A stretch of 64,000 bases of DNA. Source: Alnus glutinosa (Eukaryota > Streptophyta > Magnoliopsida > Fagales > Betulaceae). Position 1 is the stretch's first letter, and each line of letters starts with the position of its first letter. The notes under the pieces were generated by a model. That model did not search any database, was not told the DNA's origin, and worked only from the letters and a program-made list of their open reading frames with translations. Of the stretch, positions 10,533 through 22,876 are shown in pieces. The stretch spans positions 23,565,501-23,629,500 of the forward strand of contig NC_084899.1 in assembly GCF_958979055.1 (NCBI RefSeq), given 5' to 3'. The position numbers and the translations under genes were made by a program.

Positions 10533-13500
10533 GCCTGCCTTTTGACTCTCACATGTCATGTTTTTTGATCTGCATTCAATCTATTGTAGCCTTGTACGCT
10601 TATAGCAAAGAGAGTAAAGGGACTGGGGGAGACAAGAAAGTCAAATGTTATCGGCTCCATGTCTTAACCTTAGCATCAATGATTTAATATATTTGCCCCG
10701 AGACCCCTAAACTACAGCCATATGTACTTTTTTCCATATGAGCAGTGCTCATACGTCCATGCAGTTTTAGTCCTACAAACTATCCTTTTTGGGCCCTTAT
10801 TTTATTTAGCAACCAAAAAAAAGTGAACTTTTTATAAAAACTATTATCAGATAACTTTAATTCACCTTTTTCTCATTAAAAAATAAAAAATAAAAAAATC
10901 AACATATGTATTTTTAATGTTGATTTTTGTTCTCATTTGATTTGAGACCGTTTGTTGGACTGAGATGTTAAAATGGTAAATATAGATTTTGTCATATAGA
11001 CATACTCTTTCAAATTCAGAGATATATTAAAATATTGTTATAGCGTAAATGAGTTTTGGTGAGAGAAATCGAGAGAGTAAAAGAAAAAGAAACAAATAAA
11101 AATAAAAATAAAAAATACATGTGTGAATTTTGCATTTAATTTGCATAATTAGATGGAGTGACTTTTTAGTGAATTGGTTAGTTATTTTAGCCTAAAGGTA
11201 AAAATAATTAAGCCATTGAAAATGCTCTTAGTTATCTTCAAAAGCTACTAATTTAGCTTACTGCAAACCTGTACCGTTTGAAAAATTAAAAACAAAATTA
11301 ATGCTGGCATTGCAAATAGAACTGGGAAGGGGGTGACAAAAAAGTCACGAAAATACTCAATATAATTTGTGAAAACGAGTTGGGTCATAATTTGAGTGTG
11401 TAAATGTAGTTGAGGCAGCAGTTTGGGTCTAGAATATGATTTAGCTATTTTTAACTTTGCAGTGAGAAGTTTTAGTGTCCACCAAAGTATGTTCAAATCA
11501 GGCGCGGCTTCGTAATCTTCTTTGGCTTTTCTTCCTTTAAAAATAGCTTTCACAAATCTTGTCGGACAACGGGACAAGGATGCTATTTTCCAACGACTTT
11601 TTATACACTGTCCCTGTAGATGAGGATTGAGACCCGCCGTATTCAATGAATCAATGGGCTGGAATATTTTTAGTGAATGACAACAAGGTATAAAGCTAAG
11701 AAAAAAGTTTTTTTTTGGGTGGGTGTTTGTTAACCTAACCATTTAGTAAGTCGAAACTTTTTTTTCTCAAAACTAGGTATAAGGCTAAAGAGATGTTTCT
11801 TTTTTAGTAAATTAAAAGATAATTTTTTCTTCAAAACTTTTTTACGACTTAACATGTAAGAATATGATGAAAATATACTCAATTCTTATTAGTAACATTT
11901 CATATTTTTAATATGTAGCATTTTTGATGTCATTCGACGTAAAAATGGCCTGAATTCATATAATTTGAAAATATATAATTTCATTAAAATTGTAAGAGAT
12001 CTTGATCCAACTAAATTTGAGGGTAATCGAATCACTCCTAAACACTTTATAGTGAATAAAGTAGCCTTTAAAGCATAAACAACCTTGATAAATATGTGTC
12101 TACCTATGTTTCAAGTTATAAGGTGTTTTTAGAAACTTTTTTTGGAATTAATGAATCAAGCCATGAATATTGTTAAATCATAACTTATTTTAAAAGTTAA
12201 AACTTATAAAAAGAAAGTGAATTTAATCGGTTAAGATTTGCCATGGGGTTCATCCAAACCATGGCTACTTGGTGTTTGCTTTCTTTGTATAAAATGGTAG
12301 CTGTAATTTATGTATGAATGATGTGAGTCTCTGCTGTTATGGGGGAAGAGTGAGAGTTTTTGATAAGCAATTGGAAACTCCTTTCTTCTATTTGAGAGGC
12401 AAGGCTTGATATAATGAGTGAGATAATTAAGTCGAGCCTCCGGCGAATGAGGTGTGATTTTTGTGAGGTAATATTATCTGATTCTCATCATCTGGTAGTG
12501 GGGATAATTAAACTGTGAAAGGGAATGTGACACACACCCATCAAACATGGTTAGCCTAAGAATCAGACAATGAATTAATCAGTTGAGAATTTCTAGGAGA
12601 TAGAATAGGATTGAAAGTGGGTTGCCATTATTCATCCAAAAAGAAAAAAGAAAGTGGGTTGTCAAGTTATCAGATCCACTGAATGATTTCGTTGCAATAT
12701 AATGATTGAATGAATAAAGGGAAGGTTGTTTAATATCCTCTCAATTTTTGACACAATCATTAAATACGATACAAATTCAACGTAAAATTAGCAGGTTATA
12801 ATTGAGAGTCTGACTTAAATAAGTTAAGTTAGAGTTGATCCATAGAGTTTTATATATGCTTATGTCTCGATACGATTTGAATCTGATATTTAACATTTAG
12901 GGCTGTCAATTTTTATATGACCTACGGATCTAACACAAAATTAGCGAATTAGGGCTGAAGGGTCAGATCCCATTTAACTAAATGGGTTGAATTAAGAATT
13001 AAGATTGTCTTATATAGTATTATACTTCTATTTCTACTTCGACACGACCTGAGCTTAACATACGAACGCTAATTAACACCCCACATAAGAATGCTGAGCA
13101 ACTCTAATATGATAAAAAGTTAGTCAATAGTCTCTAATCAAGGCTACCAATTATAGTTTTAAAAAAAAATACTAATCAAAAGTCTCATTATCCACATTTA
13201 TAGAAAGTCTGAATGCTCATAAATTCTTGGAAAGTCTAATTTGTTTGTTTGTTTTTTTTCTTTCTTTCTTTGAGTTTTATTTTCACATTGATGAAAGTTT
13301 TTGACGTGTATAACTTTTTCTCTCACGTCAATTTAAATTATATGCTCAAGAAAAATTAGGAAATCTTTAAAGTGTATAAATTTCCATCCTCTAGACTCTA
13401 GAATGACGATAAGATTGGGCAACATAAGTATGTATGAACACAATACTAAAGCCACATGGGAAAGTTCTCTCTTCTTTTTTTCTTTTTTCTTTTTTAATTA

Positions 13501-15569
13501 TTATTTTGAAAGAGTCACGGGGCTGAGAAAAAATAAAATGAAAATGAAGAAATTAGAGATGCTGACCCTTATCCCTCTTGGCCCTATCCGTAAAGTAAGA
13601 AGTTGCAAGTTGCATGGTTGGAAATGGTACATATTTGGTGAGGATCCAAATTACGTGACAACCCACTGACCCACAAATATAGTCAAAGGTCAAAGAATTT
13701 ATTATGAAAGTTGATTTATATATGCCTTGAGACTTTTGTGGCAGATCCATTATTTGATTTGGATTTTTGTACCAATTTGTACCTTGGACTTGATGTGAAT
13801 CTACAAATTTTCTTCTACAATTGACACAAATTTCATGCATGCATTTAATGAATAGATTTGTCAAGCGGATAGCTTACTAATAAGTAGTAAGGATATATTT
13901 GTTAATATCGGTGAGTCAAAAAACCAAAAAAAGACCACAAATTGTTTATTTGAATTTATATGGAAAGATTAAAGGATAATTTTTTATTATTATTATTGGA
14001 GGCAATATTATCCGTTCATTTTTTTCACGGAATAATTTCCTAAACTTATATGGATTAGGATCCTTATAATTTTTATTTGTTTTCAAATAGAGAGAACCCA
14101 ATTTCGTACAAATGTTTAAGGTGCAACAGCCCTTTTGACTAATATATATATATATATGTATATGAAACTTTAAGAATTAATTTTAAGATTTTAAAGATTT
14201 AATTTTTACTGTGAATTGAGGTTTCTGTCGTTTTAAAGCAATGGAGAGAAACCTTATCCGACCAAATGAAATCATGGTAATCAAAGGGTGGAGGGAGCAA
14301 GTTCTATTCTACAATAACATCCGAAGGTCTCGTTTGCTTCGTGAAATGGAATGATTATTTTTATGTTCCTCTAAAAAAAAAAAAAAATTAAAATTAAAAG
14401 GAATAGTTATTTTTCAAAAATAAATAAGAGAGTCTTATCATGCGCTCCTCCTTTCTTTTCTTTTATTTTTTTCTCTGGCAGCTCAAAAGCAGAGTTTTGA
14501 CCAAGTGGAAATGTTTAAAAAGCTTACTTTGACAAAGAGGAATTTTTGGCTTCTGGATAACTTGCCAGCTTCCCAGGATGGTTCCTGGAAAGCATGCAGA
14601 AGCCAACATGGCTGCATGCAAAACAGATATACATTGTATACAAAGAACATGATAATCTTTGACACCTCCGGCTAAGGCTCAAAGAACAATTAGCATCCTC
14701 TTGAAGTATGCAAAACAGATATACATTGTATCGATATGAGTAACAAAGGAAATCCGACTAAGTTGAATCCAAGTACTATAAAAACCAAACGAAATAGATG
14801 CAGTTGTGACATGCTTAGTTTTCTATTCCTTCCCAGCATTTCTATAGCAAATAGGTGATTTGTCTTAGCTATTTTCATGTTAAATTACTATTTATTCAAA
14901 AGTTTTATTTATAAAAAGTGTTAGATTTAATCATTTAATTAATATTTTAGCAATCATCCTCACGTGCGAGACTAGACAATACGTAAAATATTTTAACTAC
15001 AATAGGGTAAACTGCGAGAGAGTCAGGGTTCAAACTCCTAACTTCTATTCTGACACCATGTTAAATCATCACTTATCTAAAAAAATTAAGCTCATAAAAA
15101 ATAATAGACTTAATCATTTAATTAATACTTTAACACCTCGACTAATATGCATTTCATCTAGTGACAATCAATTTACAAGTGACCACCGATCATACCGAGG
15201 AGATTTTCCCACCGCATGGCAAAATCTAAACAGCTTAAATACAATTTAGATAGATGGAGATAATTCCACCAGCCATAATGCCAAATTTTGATATTGTTTG
15301 AGTTTCAGCAAGTACCCTATTAGAATGTACTTAAAATAAAAAATAAAAAATAAAAAAAAAAAAAAAAAAACTATTTCCAAATTGAAAAGATATCATAAAT
15401 ATGAGTAGTTAATAAGACATTAGATTTAAACCCGTCAAATGGAGAGGAACAATTTCATGATACCACGTATTTACAAATTTATACCATTAAATATAACAAA
15501 ATAAAATCAGAGATGTTACATGTAATATTATGGTATCATTAAAAGACTTCCAATCTGTTAATCTCATCG
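10533..15569. other. Upstream flank of gene 2, duplicated block without a gene
   Basis: No credible gene. From about 11530 to 13885 it matches 28220-30550 upstream of gene 3, and from about 14093 to 15265 it matches 35791-37165, so the RLK duplication carried about 5 kb of upstream DNA. It contains poly-A and AT-rich stretches, a short TA run at 14141-14160, and a 164-codon minus-strand frame (11248-11742) that is broken in the duplicate. Confidence 0.7.
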
Positions 15570-15574
15570 ATATA

Positions 15575-17397
15575 TGATAAGTCTTGAATTATTCGATTCA
15601 AGATCCCTTAATTTGCATTTGTTAGACCTAGTTCTTGTTGTATATATAACGTGTTGTTGTAGTTTTTGTGTTTTGTCTTATTTTTAGGTCTTAATTGAAA
15701 TCTAGTTAAAAACACCTGAATTAGACCTGAAAATACATCAAGGGCAATTTGTTCATTTCCAGAGTTCAAAGTTGCTCCTGCCAAGTGAAGAATCGGCTAA
15801 GGCAAATCGATCGATCGACTTTATAATCGATCAATCGAATCATCAGTCGAAGAAGAATGCGATCGAGCGAAATGCGATCGATCGACTTTATAATCGATCA
15901 ATCGAATTTGGATATTTTCGGAACAATCTGGAACAATGTTGACATATCACTTTTCCTTGATATTTTAAATATCTTAGATATTTTCTAGATATTTCTAGAT
16001 ATTTGTTAGATATTTTCTAGATATTTTTTAGATATTCCTTAGATATTTTCATATATTTTCAAAATATCTTAGATATTTCCAAATATCTCTTATCCTATCC
16101 TATCTTATCATATCATATCCTATCATATCCTATCTTATCATATCCTATCTTATCTTATCTTATCTTATCTCTTATCTTATCCCTTCTTTAGATTTTATTT
16201 TGTAAATCTCTTCCTCTATATATATGACGCATGGGTGAGAGTAATAGGCATGCATCTTTTGGGAGCTTCGATTGTCTCAGGTGTATCTTAGTTAATTTTA
16301 ATGCTTTTCATTTCCTTTTGTAATCCGAATTCTCTTTGATTAATATAGTGTTCTTAGTTTATTTAAATCTTGTTTTCTTTACTGTTTTCCTTTAATTTCA
16401 TGCTTAAATTAGTTTACTTCATGTCTAGCTAATTTAGTTCTTAGAGTTTGATCAAAATCCAATCCAAAAACCATGAAGTGTTCTTGATGTTCTTGAGATT
16501 TTCTTAATATGTTTGATGATTGTGTAAGGCTAGAGGATTGCAAAACCCATGCTAAAAGGTTTTGTTTTCAATATTTCAATCCATTTATTCATGAAAAAGG
16601 GTTATGCTTGTCTATGAGTTTTCTTGGATTCATGAGTAAAATCAACATTTTTGAAAGATAATGATGTCTTGTGCAATGATGCTTTTTGACATAATGTGTG
16701 TTTTCTCATTAGAGTCACCTTATAGGGTATACTAGGGAATACCGGTCGTTTCACACCTTTGGTAGTTTAAACCGTTTTTCAATTATAGTGTAACTTTTAC
16801 GTGATGCGTTCGGTGTAAAACTAGATACCTTATCATTGTGGTCTAACTAGGGTTTTCATATATTGTGTATGCTTATTAGGATGTGTTGTAGAGTAGTAAG
16901 CTAGGGAGCATTAATCACTCCACACTTTTCGTAGTGTAAACGTTTTTCAATTATAGACTAATCTTTACATGGAGTTGATTAATGTAAAACTAGGTGCTTT
17001 ATAACTACGTCTTAACAAAAGTGTTTTCATGTCGAGGTCGTCGTAATGGTTGACGCCCATTACGCGCTCATATCATGTATGTTAGGAGGATCCATATAGA
17101 CTTTAAGCATTTCATTGGTTGAGGATTGGACAAGATCAATACCCTAAGTTTTCTCTTAGTTTGTTTTCATTTTTCCGCTTTCATTCCTTCACTTTATTGT
17201 TGTAGCTTCAATTCTACAACCTTTACTTTTATTTTTATCTTTAAGTTAAGTTAGATACGCTCTTTAATATTCTATTGCGCAAAACAACCAATAATCTCTG
17301 TGGTTTGATCACCCTTACTATAGTACAATCGATACGTACTATTGCGAGTGGTAAACTTATAAATTTAAAATCCACGTAGCCGGTTAGTCCGCTACCA
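15575..17397 (+). repeat. 5' LTR of the gag-only element
   Basis: 1823 bp, TG...CA. It contains a cluster of GATC palindromes (about 15805-15905), a low-complexity tract built on AGATATTT and TATCTTATC words (about 15955-16190), and TATATATATGACGC near 16217 that may serve as the TATA region. It differs from the 3' LTR by about twenty substitutions, a roughly 10-bp deletion and single-base indels. Confidence 0.9.
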
Positions 17398-17402
17398 ATT
17401 TT

Positions 17403-17421
17403 TGGCGCCGTTGCCGGGGAT
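17403..17421 (+). other. Primer-binding site, tRNA-Asp type
   Basis: TGGCGCCGTTGCCGGGGAT is complementary to the 3' end of plant tRNA-Asp including CCA, and starts 6 nt after the LTR end. This is the position and sequence expected for minus-strand priming in Athila-type elements. Confidence 0.85.
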
Positions 17422-17587
17422 TAACGGTTGTTTATGGGATATTTAGGATTGTATTTAGTTTGATTTAGTACATAGTGTTAATTCTGTCCATAAGCTGTTT
17501 TTGGTTCTGTATAAAATCTGATTTTAGTGTTTTTTGGGTTTTACTTCGGTTCTGTCTGTTTTCTGCAGAATTCTGTTTCTGTAGAAA

Positions 17588-17870
17588 TATCGATCGATCG
17601 ACTTTTTGGACCTGTAATTTCGATCGATCGATCGACATAAAATTAGATCGATCGATTTTTGTTTTGAGCAGCACTGTTTTTCTGCTGACTCCAGACCGAA
17701 CTTCCATTTAATTTCTTACTTTCATGTGCATAGTTAGACTTTAATTCTGTCTTAGATTTATTTTCTATACTTGCTTGCATTTTTCTTTTCTGCAGAGAAT
17801 CGATCGATCGACTTGAAAAGTGATCGATCGAAATATCGATCGATCGACATAATATTGGATCGATCGAATA
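17588..17870 (+). repeat. ATCGATCGAT palindrome cluster in the gag leader
   Basis: At least seven runs of overlapping ATCGATCGA palindromes lie between the primer-binding site and gag, in two groups (17588-17660 and 17800-17870). Similar words occur inside both LTRs. They are not a simple continuous microsatellite, because unrelated sequence separates the runs. Confidence 0.8.
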
Positions 17871-17991
17871 TTCCTACAGTAGCACTCCAGCTGCTACTGC
17901 ACTGCCTCACTGCAGACCGGTTAGTTTTTCTTCCTTTTTCATTTCATTTCTTTTATGTACCTTGTATATATAAATTAAATTTTGTTGGTGC

Positions 17992-19656
17992 ATGTTTGGT
18001 CGTCGTTCATTGTCATTGCCTATTTTTCCCTACGACCCAAACTTAGAGCGGATTTCTAGACGAAGTAGATCCAAACGGAACTCACGTCTAAGAGCCCATT
18101 CTAATTCACCAATGGATGAAGAACCAAAGCCTGTGCTGTTGAGGGACCACTATGTTCCCTCAACATACACACCTACTTCAAGCCTTCAGTTGCCGGACAT
18201 TACGGCAGCTCATTTTGAAATTAAGTCTGGATTCATTCAAATGCTTCCATTATTTTACGGACTTAATACTGAGGATCCTTATAAGCATTTAGATGAATTC
18301 ATAGAAATCTGCTTCACCATTAGGTTGCAAAATTTTACAGAGGATTCTTTAAGGATGCGTTTGTTTCCGTTCTCCTTAAAAGAAAAAGCTAAGTATTGGT
18401 TGACTTCCTTAGAGACTAACTCCATTACTTCTTGGGCTCAGATGCAACACGAGTTCCTTAAGAAGTACTTTACCATAGGGAAGACCAATCATATACGAAA
18501 AGCCATAACTGGTTTTTCACAAATAGAGGGAGAACCTTTTCATGAAACTTGGGAGAGGATGAAGGACCTTTTACGAAAGTGTCCACATCATGCTGTTCCC
18601 AAGTGGCAGCTTGTACAGTGCTTCTATGATGGCTTGACTGAGCCACATAGACGGATGGTAGATGCCTCATGTGGGGGTACTTTTATGTTGAAGAGTGAGG
18701 ATGATGCATGAACACTTTTTGAAAATTTATCAGAAAACTCTTTACACCATTCATCATTCGGTCGTAGGACAAACACTAGGAACCAAACTCTTTATGAGGT
18801 ATCCCAACCTTTGGACTTGAATGCCAAAGTGGATGCCTTATCTAGAAAATTAGATCAATTGTTAGCATCTGGTTTTGTTCCTGCGACTGCATCTCATATA
18901 CACACACCACATGATGCATGTTCATTTTGTTCCGATCCATCACATCAAGCCGGAAATTGTCCTATTGTTGGATAGTCTTCTGAGCCTCCTTTTGAGCATA
19001 TGAACGTAGTTTACTCTAGACCGGTTAGTGATCATTTTAATAATTCTTATAACCCGGCCTTGAAAAACAATAGTAATATGTGGCGGCCTAATGTTCCACA
19101 ATACAATGGACTGCAAAACCAAGCTTATCAGCAGTCCAACAATCAATTTTACCAGCTGCCACCTAATAGTAGTCCTCCCAACCCACAATAGCAATCAGCC
19201 CTTCCACCTCTTAGAAATTCTACATTTGAGGAAAATGTGTTGACCAATCTCAGTAAATTTGAGTCTCAGACTCAAATTCTGAATTCCCACTCTCAGTCTA
19301 TAGCAAAGCTAGAAGTCCAACTTGGACAACTAGCTAAGTCATTTAACGAGAGAGAGCAAGGGAAGTGTTTTAGTCCACCAGTTACTAATCCTATGGGTGG
19401 AGGGGTAGTCATTGATCCAAAGGTGGGAGAGACAAAGACTGAACCAATAGGACAATTAGAAAAAACCAAACTTGCCAAGGGTAAAGGAGTGTTTACCGAA
19501 GCACCACACTCCACCACACAATTCCTTGAGGCACATTTTAAATCCGAAGTGCCATATCCACTATGTCTCAAGGATCCTAATTGGAATGGGCATGAAACGA
19601 TAAATTTTGCCCAACCACTGCCAGACACAAATCCATTCATTAGCAGTGAGTTCTGA
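17992..19656 (+). pseudogene. gag: Retrotransposon gag with three in-frame stops
   Basis: One reading frame runs from the ATG at 17992 to a final stop at 19654-19656, interrupted by TGA at 18709-18711, TAG near 18973 and TAG at 19189-19191, without a frameshift. The first part is a Ty3/gypsy capsid domain (motifs DPYKHLDEFIEIC, RLFPFSLKEKAKYWL, CPHHAVPKWQLVQCFYDGL). A CCHC zinc knuckle (CSFCSDPSHQAGNC) sits just before the second stop. A predicted coiled segment (SKFESQTQILNSHSQSIAKL) is near the end. No protease follows; the next sequence resembles the region that lies after polymerase in Athila relatives. Point stops and no frameshift suggest recent decay. Confidence 0.85.
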
Positions 19657-19805
19657 TGGGTCTGGCTGAAGACGTTAAACTTAGCACTCCTGGGAGGCAC
19701 CCCATTCATTTTGTTTCATTGTTTATATTTCATTCTTCTGTTATTTTTAATCTTTCACTTTCTTTTTTTAGTTTTATTTTTCAGGTTAAGTGTTCCTACC
19801 TCTAA

Positions 19806-20268
19806 GTTTGGGGGTATGCTTTTAGCCATACCTCCCCATTCAGGTTTTCTTTATCCCTTAACCATGCTTTCATTTTATATACATTGGGGACAATGTGTTA
19901 TTTTCAGTTTGGGGGTATAGAAGTACACTTTTACACTTAGTCTGAATTTTGTTAAAAAAAAAAAAAAATCAAAATTTTTCAAATTTCTTTGTGAATATCT
20001 ATGTTGTTTTGTAGAAATTAGTTGATTTATAATTGTGATTTGCTTTTCATTGACAATTTTAAAATTTTGAACACATGATCACACAATTAGAGATTCTAAG
20101 TCTGCTTAATTACTTTTGGCTATGAGATTCACTTGTGAAATTTGAAAAATCATGACATACATTGGCATATTGTTTGTGGGGTATGTGGTTAAGTAATACC
20201 TTGCATATTTGTTTTGAGTGTCTTGGATAAAAACCAAGTTTACTTGTTAGATGGATGACGTGGGCATA

Positions 20269-20316
<48 letters not shown>

Positions 20317-21059
20317 TCATTGAGTAACCAGACCTCTTGCCTCATTAAGCATTGAGTGTTCGCGTCAAAAGATGTAAGTAAATAAAAATGGTTAGTTTGA
20401 CTTCGTAGTTCTTTTTGACTTGAGTTATTAAGCCCTTAGGGATGTTCTACATCTAGTGCCCTAAAGCCATCTGGTTTGGGAGTCACTGGCCTAACACTTG
20501 GTACATAGGTCATTTAGAAGCTTAAAGGAGTTGAGCATTGCACAACCATAATAAATAATGTAAATAATATTAAAGTATGCATATGCCTTGGTTATTCCAT
20601 CTAGCGAGAGATATAAAGAATTTTGAGACACTGGAGCATGTATGTAGGTTATATTCTTTGAAAGCTCCATAATTGTATGTTAATATCAAACTGCATCATT
20701 TCTAACATGTAAGATCTTAGCCGGCCATTTGTAAGCAAGTAGACTATGATTTTCTTAAACTGTGTGAAGATGGAGTTTATTAGTTTAAAGTTGTTCATGA
20801 ATTATGAACCATTGTTTTGATGATACTTCTTTCTATTAGGTAACATGTATATTTTGTAAAGATAATGTTTGTAGGTAGCATTTTCTGCTAAACCTTCACG
20901 AGACTTCACTCGTCCACTAGGATAGCCTAGGGGTTTAAAAGGCTTGTTGCATGTGCTAAATGCAATCGCGTTTCCCACGAAATAGGATATAGATTAGTTG
21001 TTTATATTTTAATTTCTAGTTGTAATGCTATGGACTAGCATTATGTAAGTTTGGGGGTG
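19806..21059 (+). other. 3' interior with repeated polypurine-like tracts
   Basis: Non-coding sequence between gag and the 3' LTR. GTTTGGGGGT occurs three times, near 19807, near 19908 and abutting the 3' LTR (about 21049-21059). The last is in the right place to be the functional plus-strand primer. A 43-base A tract lies at 20272-20314. Confidence 0.7.
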
Positions 21060-22871
21060 TGATAAGTCTTGAATTATTCGATTCAAGATCCCTTAATTTG
21101 CATTTGTTAGACCTAGTTCTTGTTGTATATATAACGTGTTGTTGTAGTTTTTGTGTTTTGTCTTATTTTTAGGTCTTAATTGAAATCTAGTTAAAAACAC
21201 CTGAATTAGACCTGAAAATACATCAAGGGCAATTTGTTCATTTTCAGAGTTCAAAGTTGCTCCTGCCAAGTGAAGAATCGGCTAAGGCAAATCGATCGAT
21301 CGACTTTATAATCGATCAATCGAATCATCAGTCGAAGAAGAATGCGATCGAGCGAAATGCGATCGATCGACTTTATAATCGATCAATCGAATTTGGATAT
21401 TTTCGGAACAATCTGGAACAATGTTGACATATCACTTTTCCTTGATATTTTAAATATCTTAGATATTTTCTAGATATTTGTTAGATATTTTCTAGATATT
21501 TTTTAGATATTCCTTAGATATTTTCATATATTTTCAAAATATCTTAGATATTTCCAAATATCTCTTATCCTATCCTATCTTATCATATCATATCCTATCC
21601 TATCCTATCTTATCATATCCTATCTTATCTTATCTTATCTTATCTCTTATCTTATCCCTTCTTTAGATTTTATTTTGTAAATCTCTTCCTCTATATATAT
21701 GACGCATGGGTGAGAGTAATAGGCATGCATCTTTTGGGAGCTTCGATTGTCTCAGGTGTATCTTAGTTAATTTTAATGCTTTTCATTTCCTTTTGTAATC
21801 CGAATTCTCTTTGATTAATATAGTGTTCTTAGTTTATTTAAATCTTGTTTTCTTTACTGTTTTCCTTTAATTTCATGCTTAAATTAGTTTACTTCATGTC
21901 TAGCTAATTTAGTTCTTAGGGTTTGATCAAAATCCAATCCAAAAACCATGAAGTGTTCTTGATGTTCTTGAGATTTTCTTAACATGTTTGATAATTGTGT
22001 AAGGTTAGAGGATTGCAAAACCCATGCAAAAAGGTTTTGTTTTCAATATTTCAATCCATTTATTCATGAAAAAGAGTTATGCTTGTCTATGAGTTTTCTT
22101 GGATTCATGAGTAAAATCAACATTTTTTAAAGAGAATGATGTCTTGTGCAATGATGCTTTTTGACATAATGTGTGTTTTCTCATTAGAGTCACCTTATAG
22201 GGTATACTAGGGAATACCGGTCGTTTCACACCTTTGGTAGTTTAAACCGTTTTTCAATTATAGTGTAACTTTTACGTGATGCGTTCGGTGTAAAACTAGA
22301 TACCTTATCATTGTGGTCTAACTAGGGTTTTCATATATTGTGTATGCTTATTAGGATGTGTTGTAGAGTAGTAAGCTAGGGAGCATTAATCACTCCACAC
22401 TTTTCGTAGTGTAAACGTTTTTCAATTATAGACTAATCTTTACGTGGAGTTGATTAATGTAAAACTAGGTGCTTTATAACTACGTCTTAACAAAAGTGTT
22501 TTCATGTCGAGGTCGTCGTAATGGTTGACGCCCATTACGCGCTCATATCATGTATGTTAGGAGGATCCATATAGACTTTAAGCATTTCATTGGTTGATGA
22601 TTGGACAAGATCAATACCCTAAGTTTTCTCTTAGTTTGTTTTCATTTTCCGCTTTCATTCCTTCACTTTATTGTTGTAGCTTCGATTCTACAACCTTTAC
22701 TTTTATTTTTATCTTTAAGTTAAGTTAGATACGCTCTTTAATATTCTGTTGCACAAAACAACCAATAATCTCTGTGGTTCGATCACCCTTACTATAGTAC
22801 AATCGATACGTACTATTGCGAGTGGTAAACTTATAAATTTAAAATCCACGTAGCCGCTTGGCGAGCTACCA
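21060..22871 (+). repeat. 3' LTR of the gag-only element
   Basis: 1812 bp, same ends as the 5' LTR, followed by the target duplication ATATA at 22872-22876. Five of its differences from the 5' LTR fall within nine bases near the right end (about 22856-22864). Confidence 0.9.
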
Positions 22872-22876
22872 ATATA

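Larger units (their letters stand above)
15575..22871 (+). mobile_element. Complete gag-only Ty3/gypsy LTR retrotransposon (TR-GAG-like)
   Basis: Two long near-identical LTRs (15575-17397 and 21060-22871, both TGATAAG...CTACCA) enclose a 3.66-kb interior. A 5-bp target duplication ATATA flanks it (15570-15574, 22872-22876). A 19-nt primer-binding site matching plant tRNA-Asp follows the 5' LTR and a polypurine tract precedes the 3' LTR. The interior has only a gag frame with three in-frame stops; protease, reverse transcriptase, RNase H and integrase are absent. The tRNA-Asp primer and gag type point to an Athila-related Ty3/gypsy lineage. LTR identity by eye is about 99%, so insertion is recent and mobilisation must have used enzymes from another element. 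Confidence 0.9.

Noticed and set aside
11248..11742. 164-codon minus-strand frame
   Set aside because: The duplicated flank near 28230-28450 carries indels that break it, and it shows no domain.
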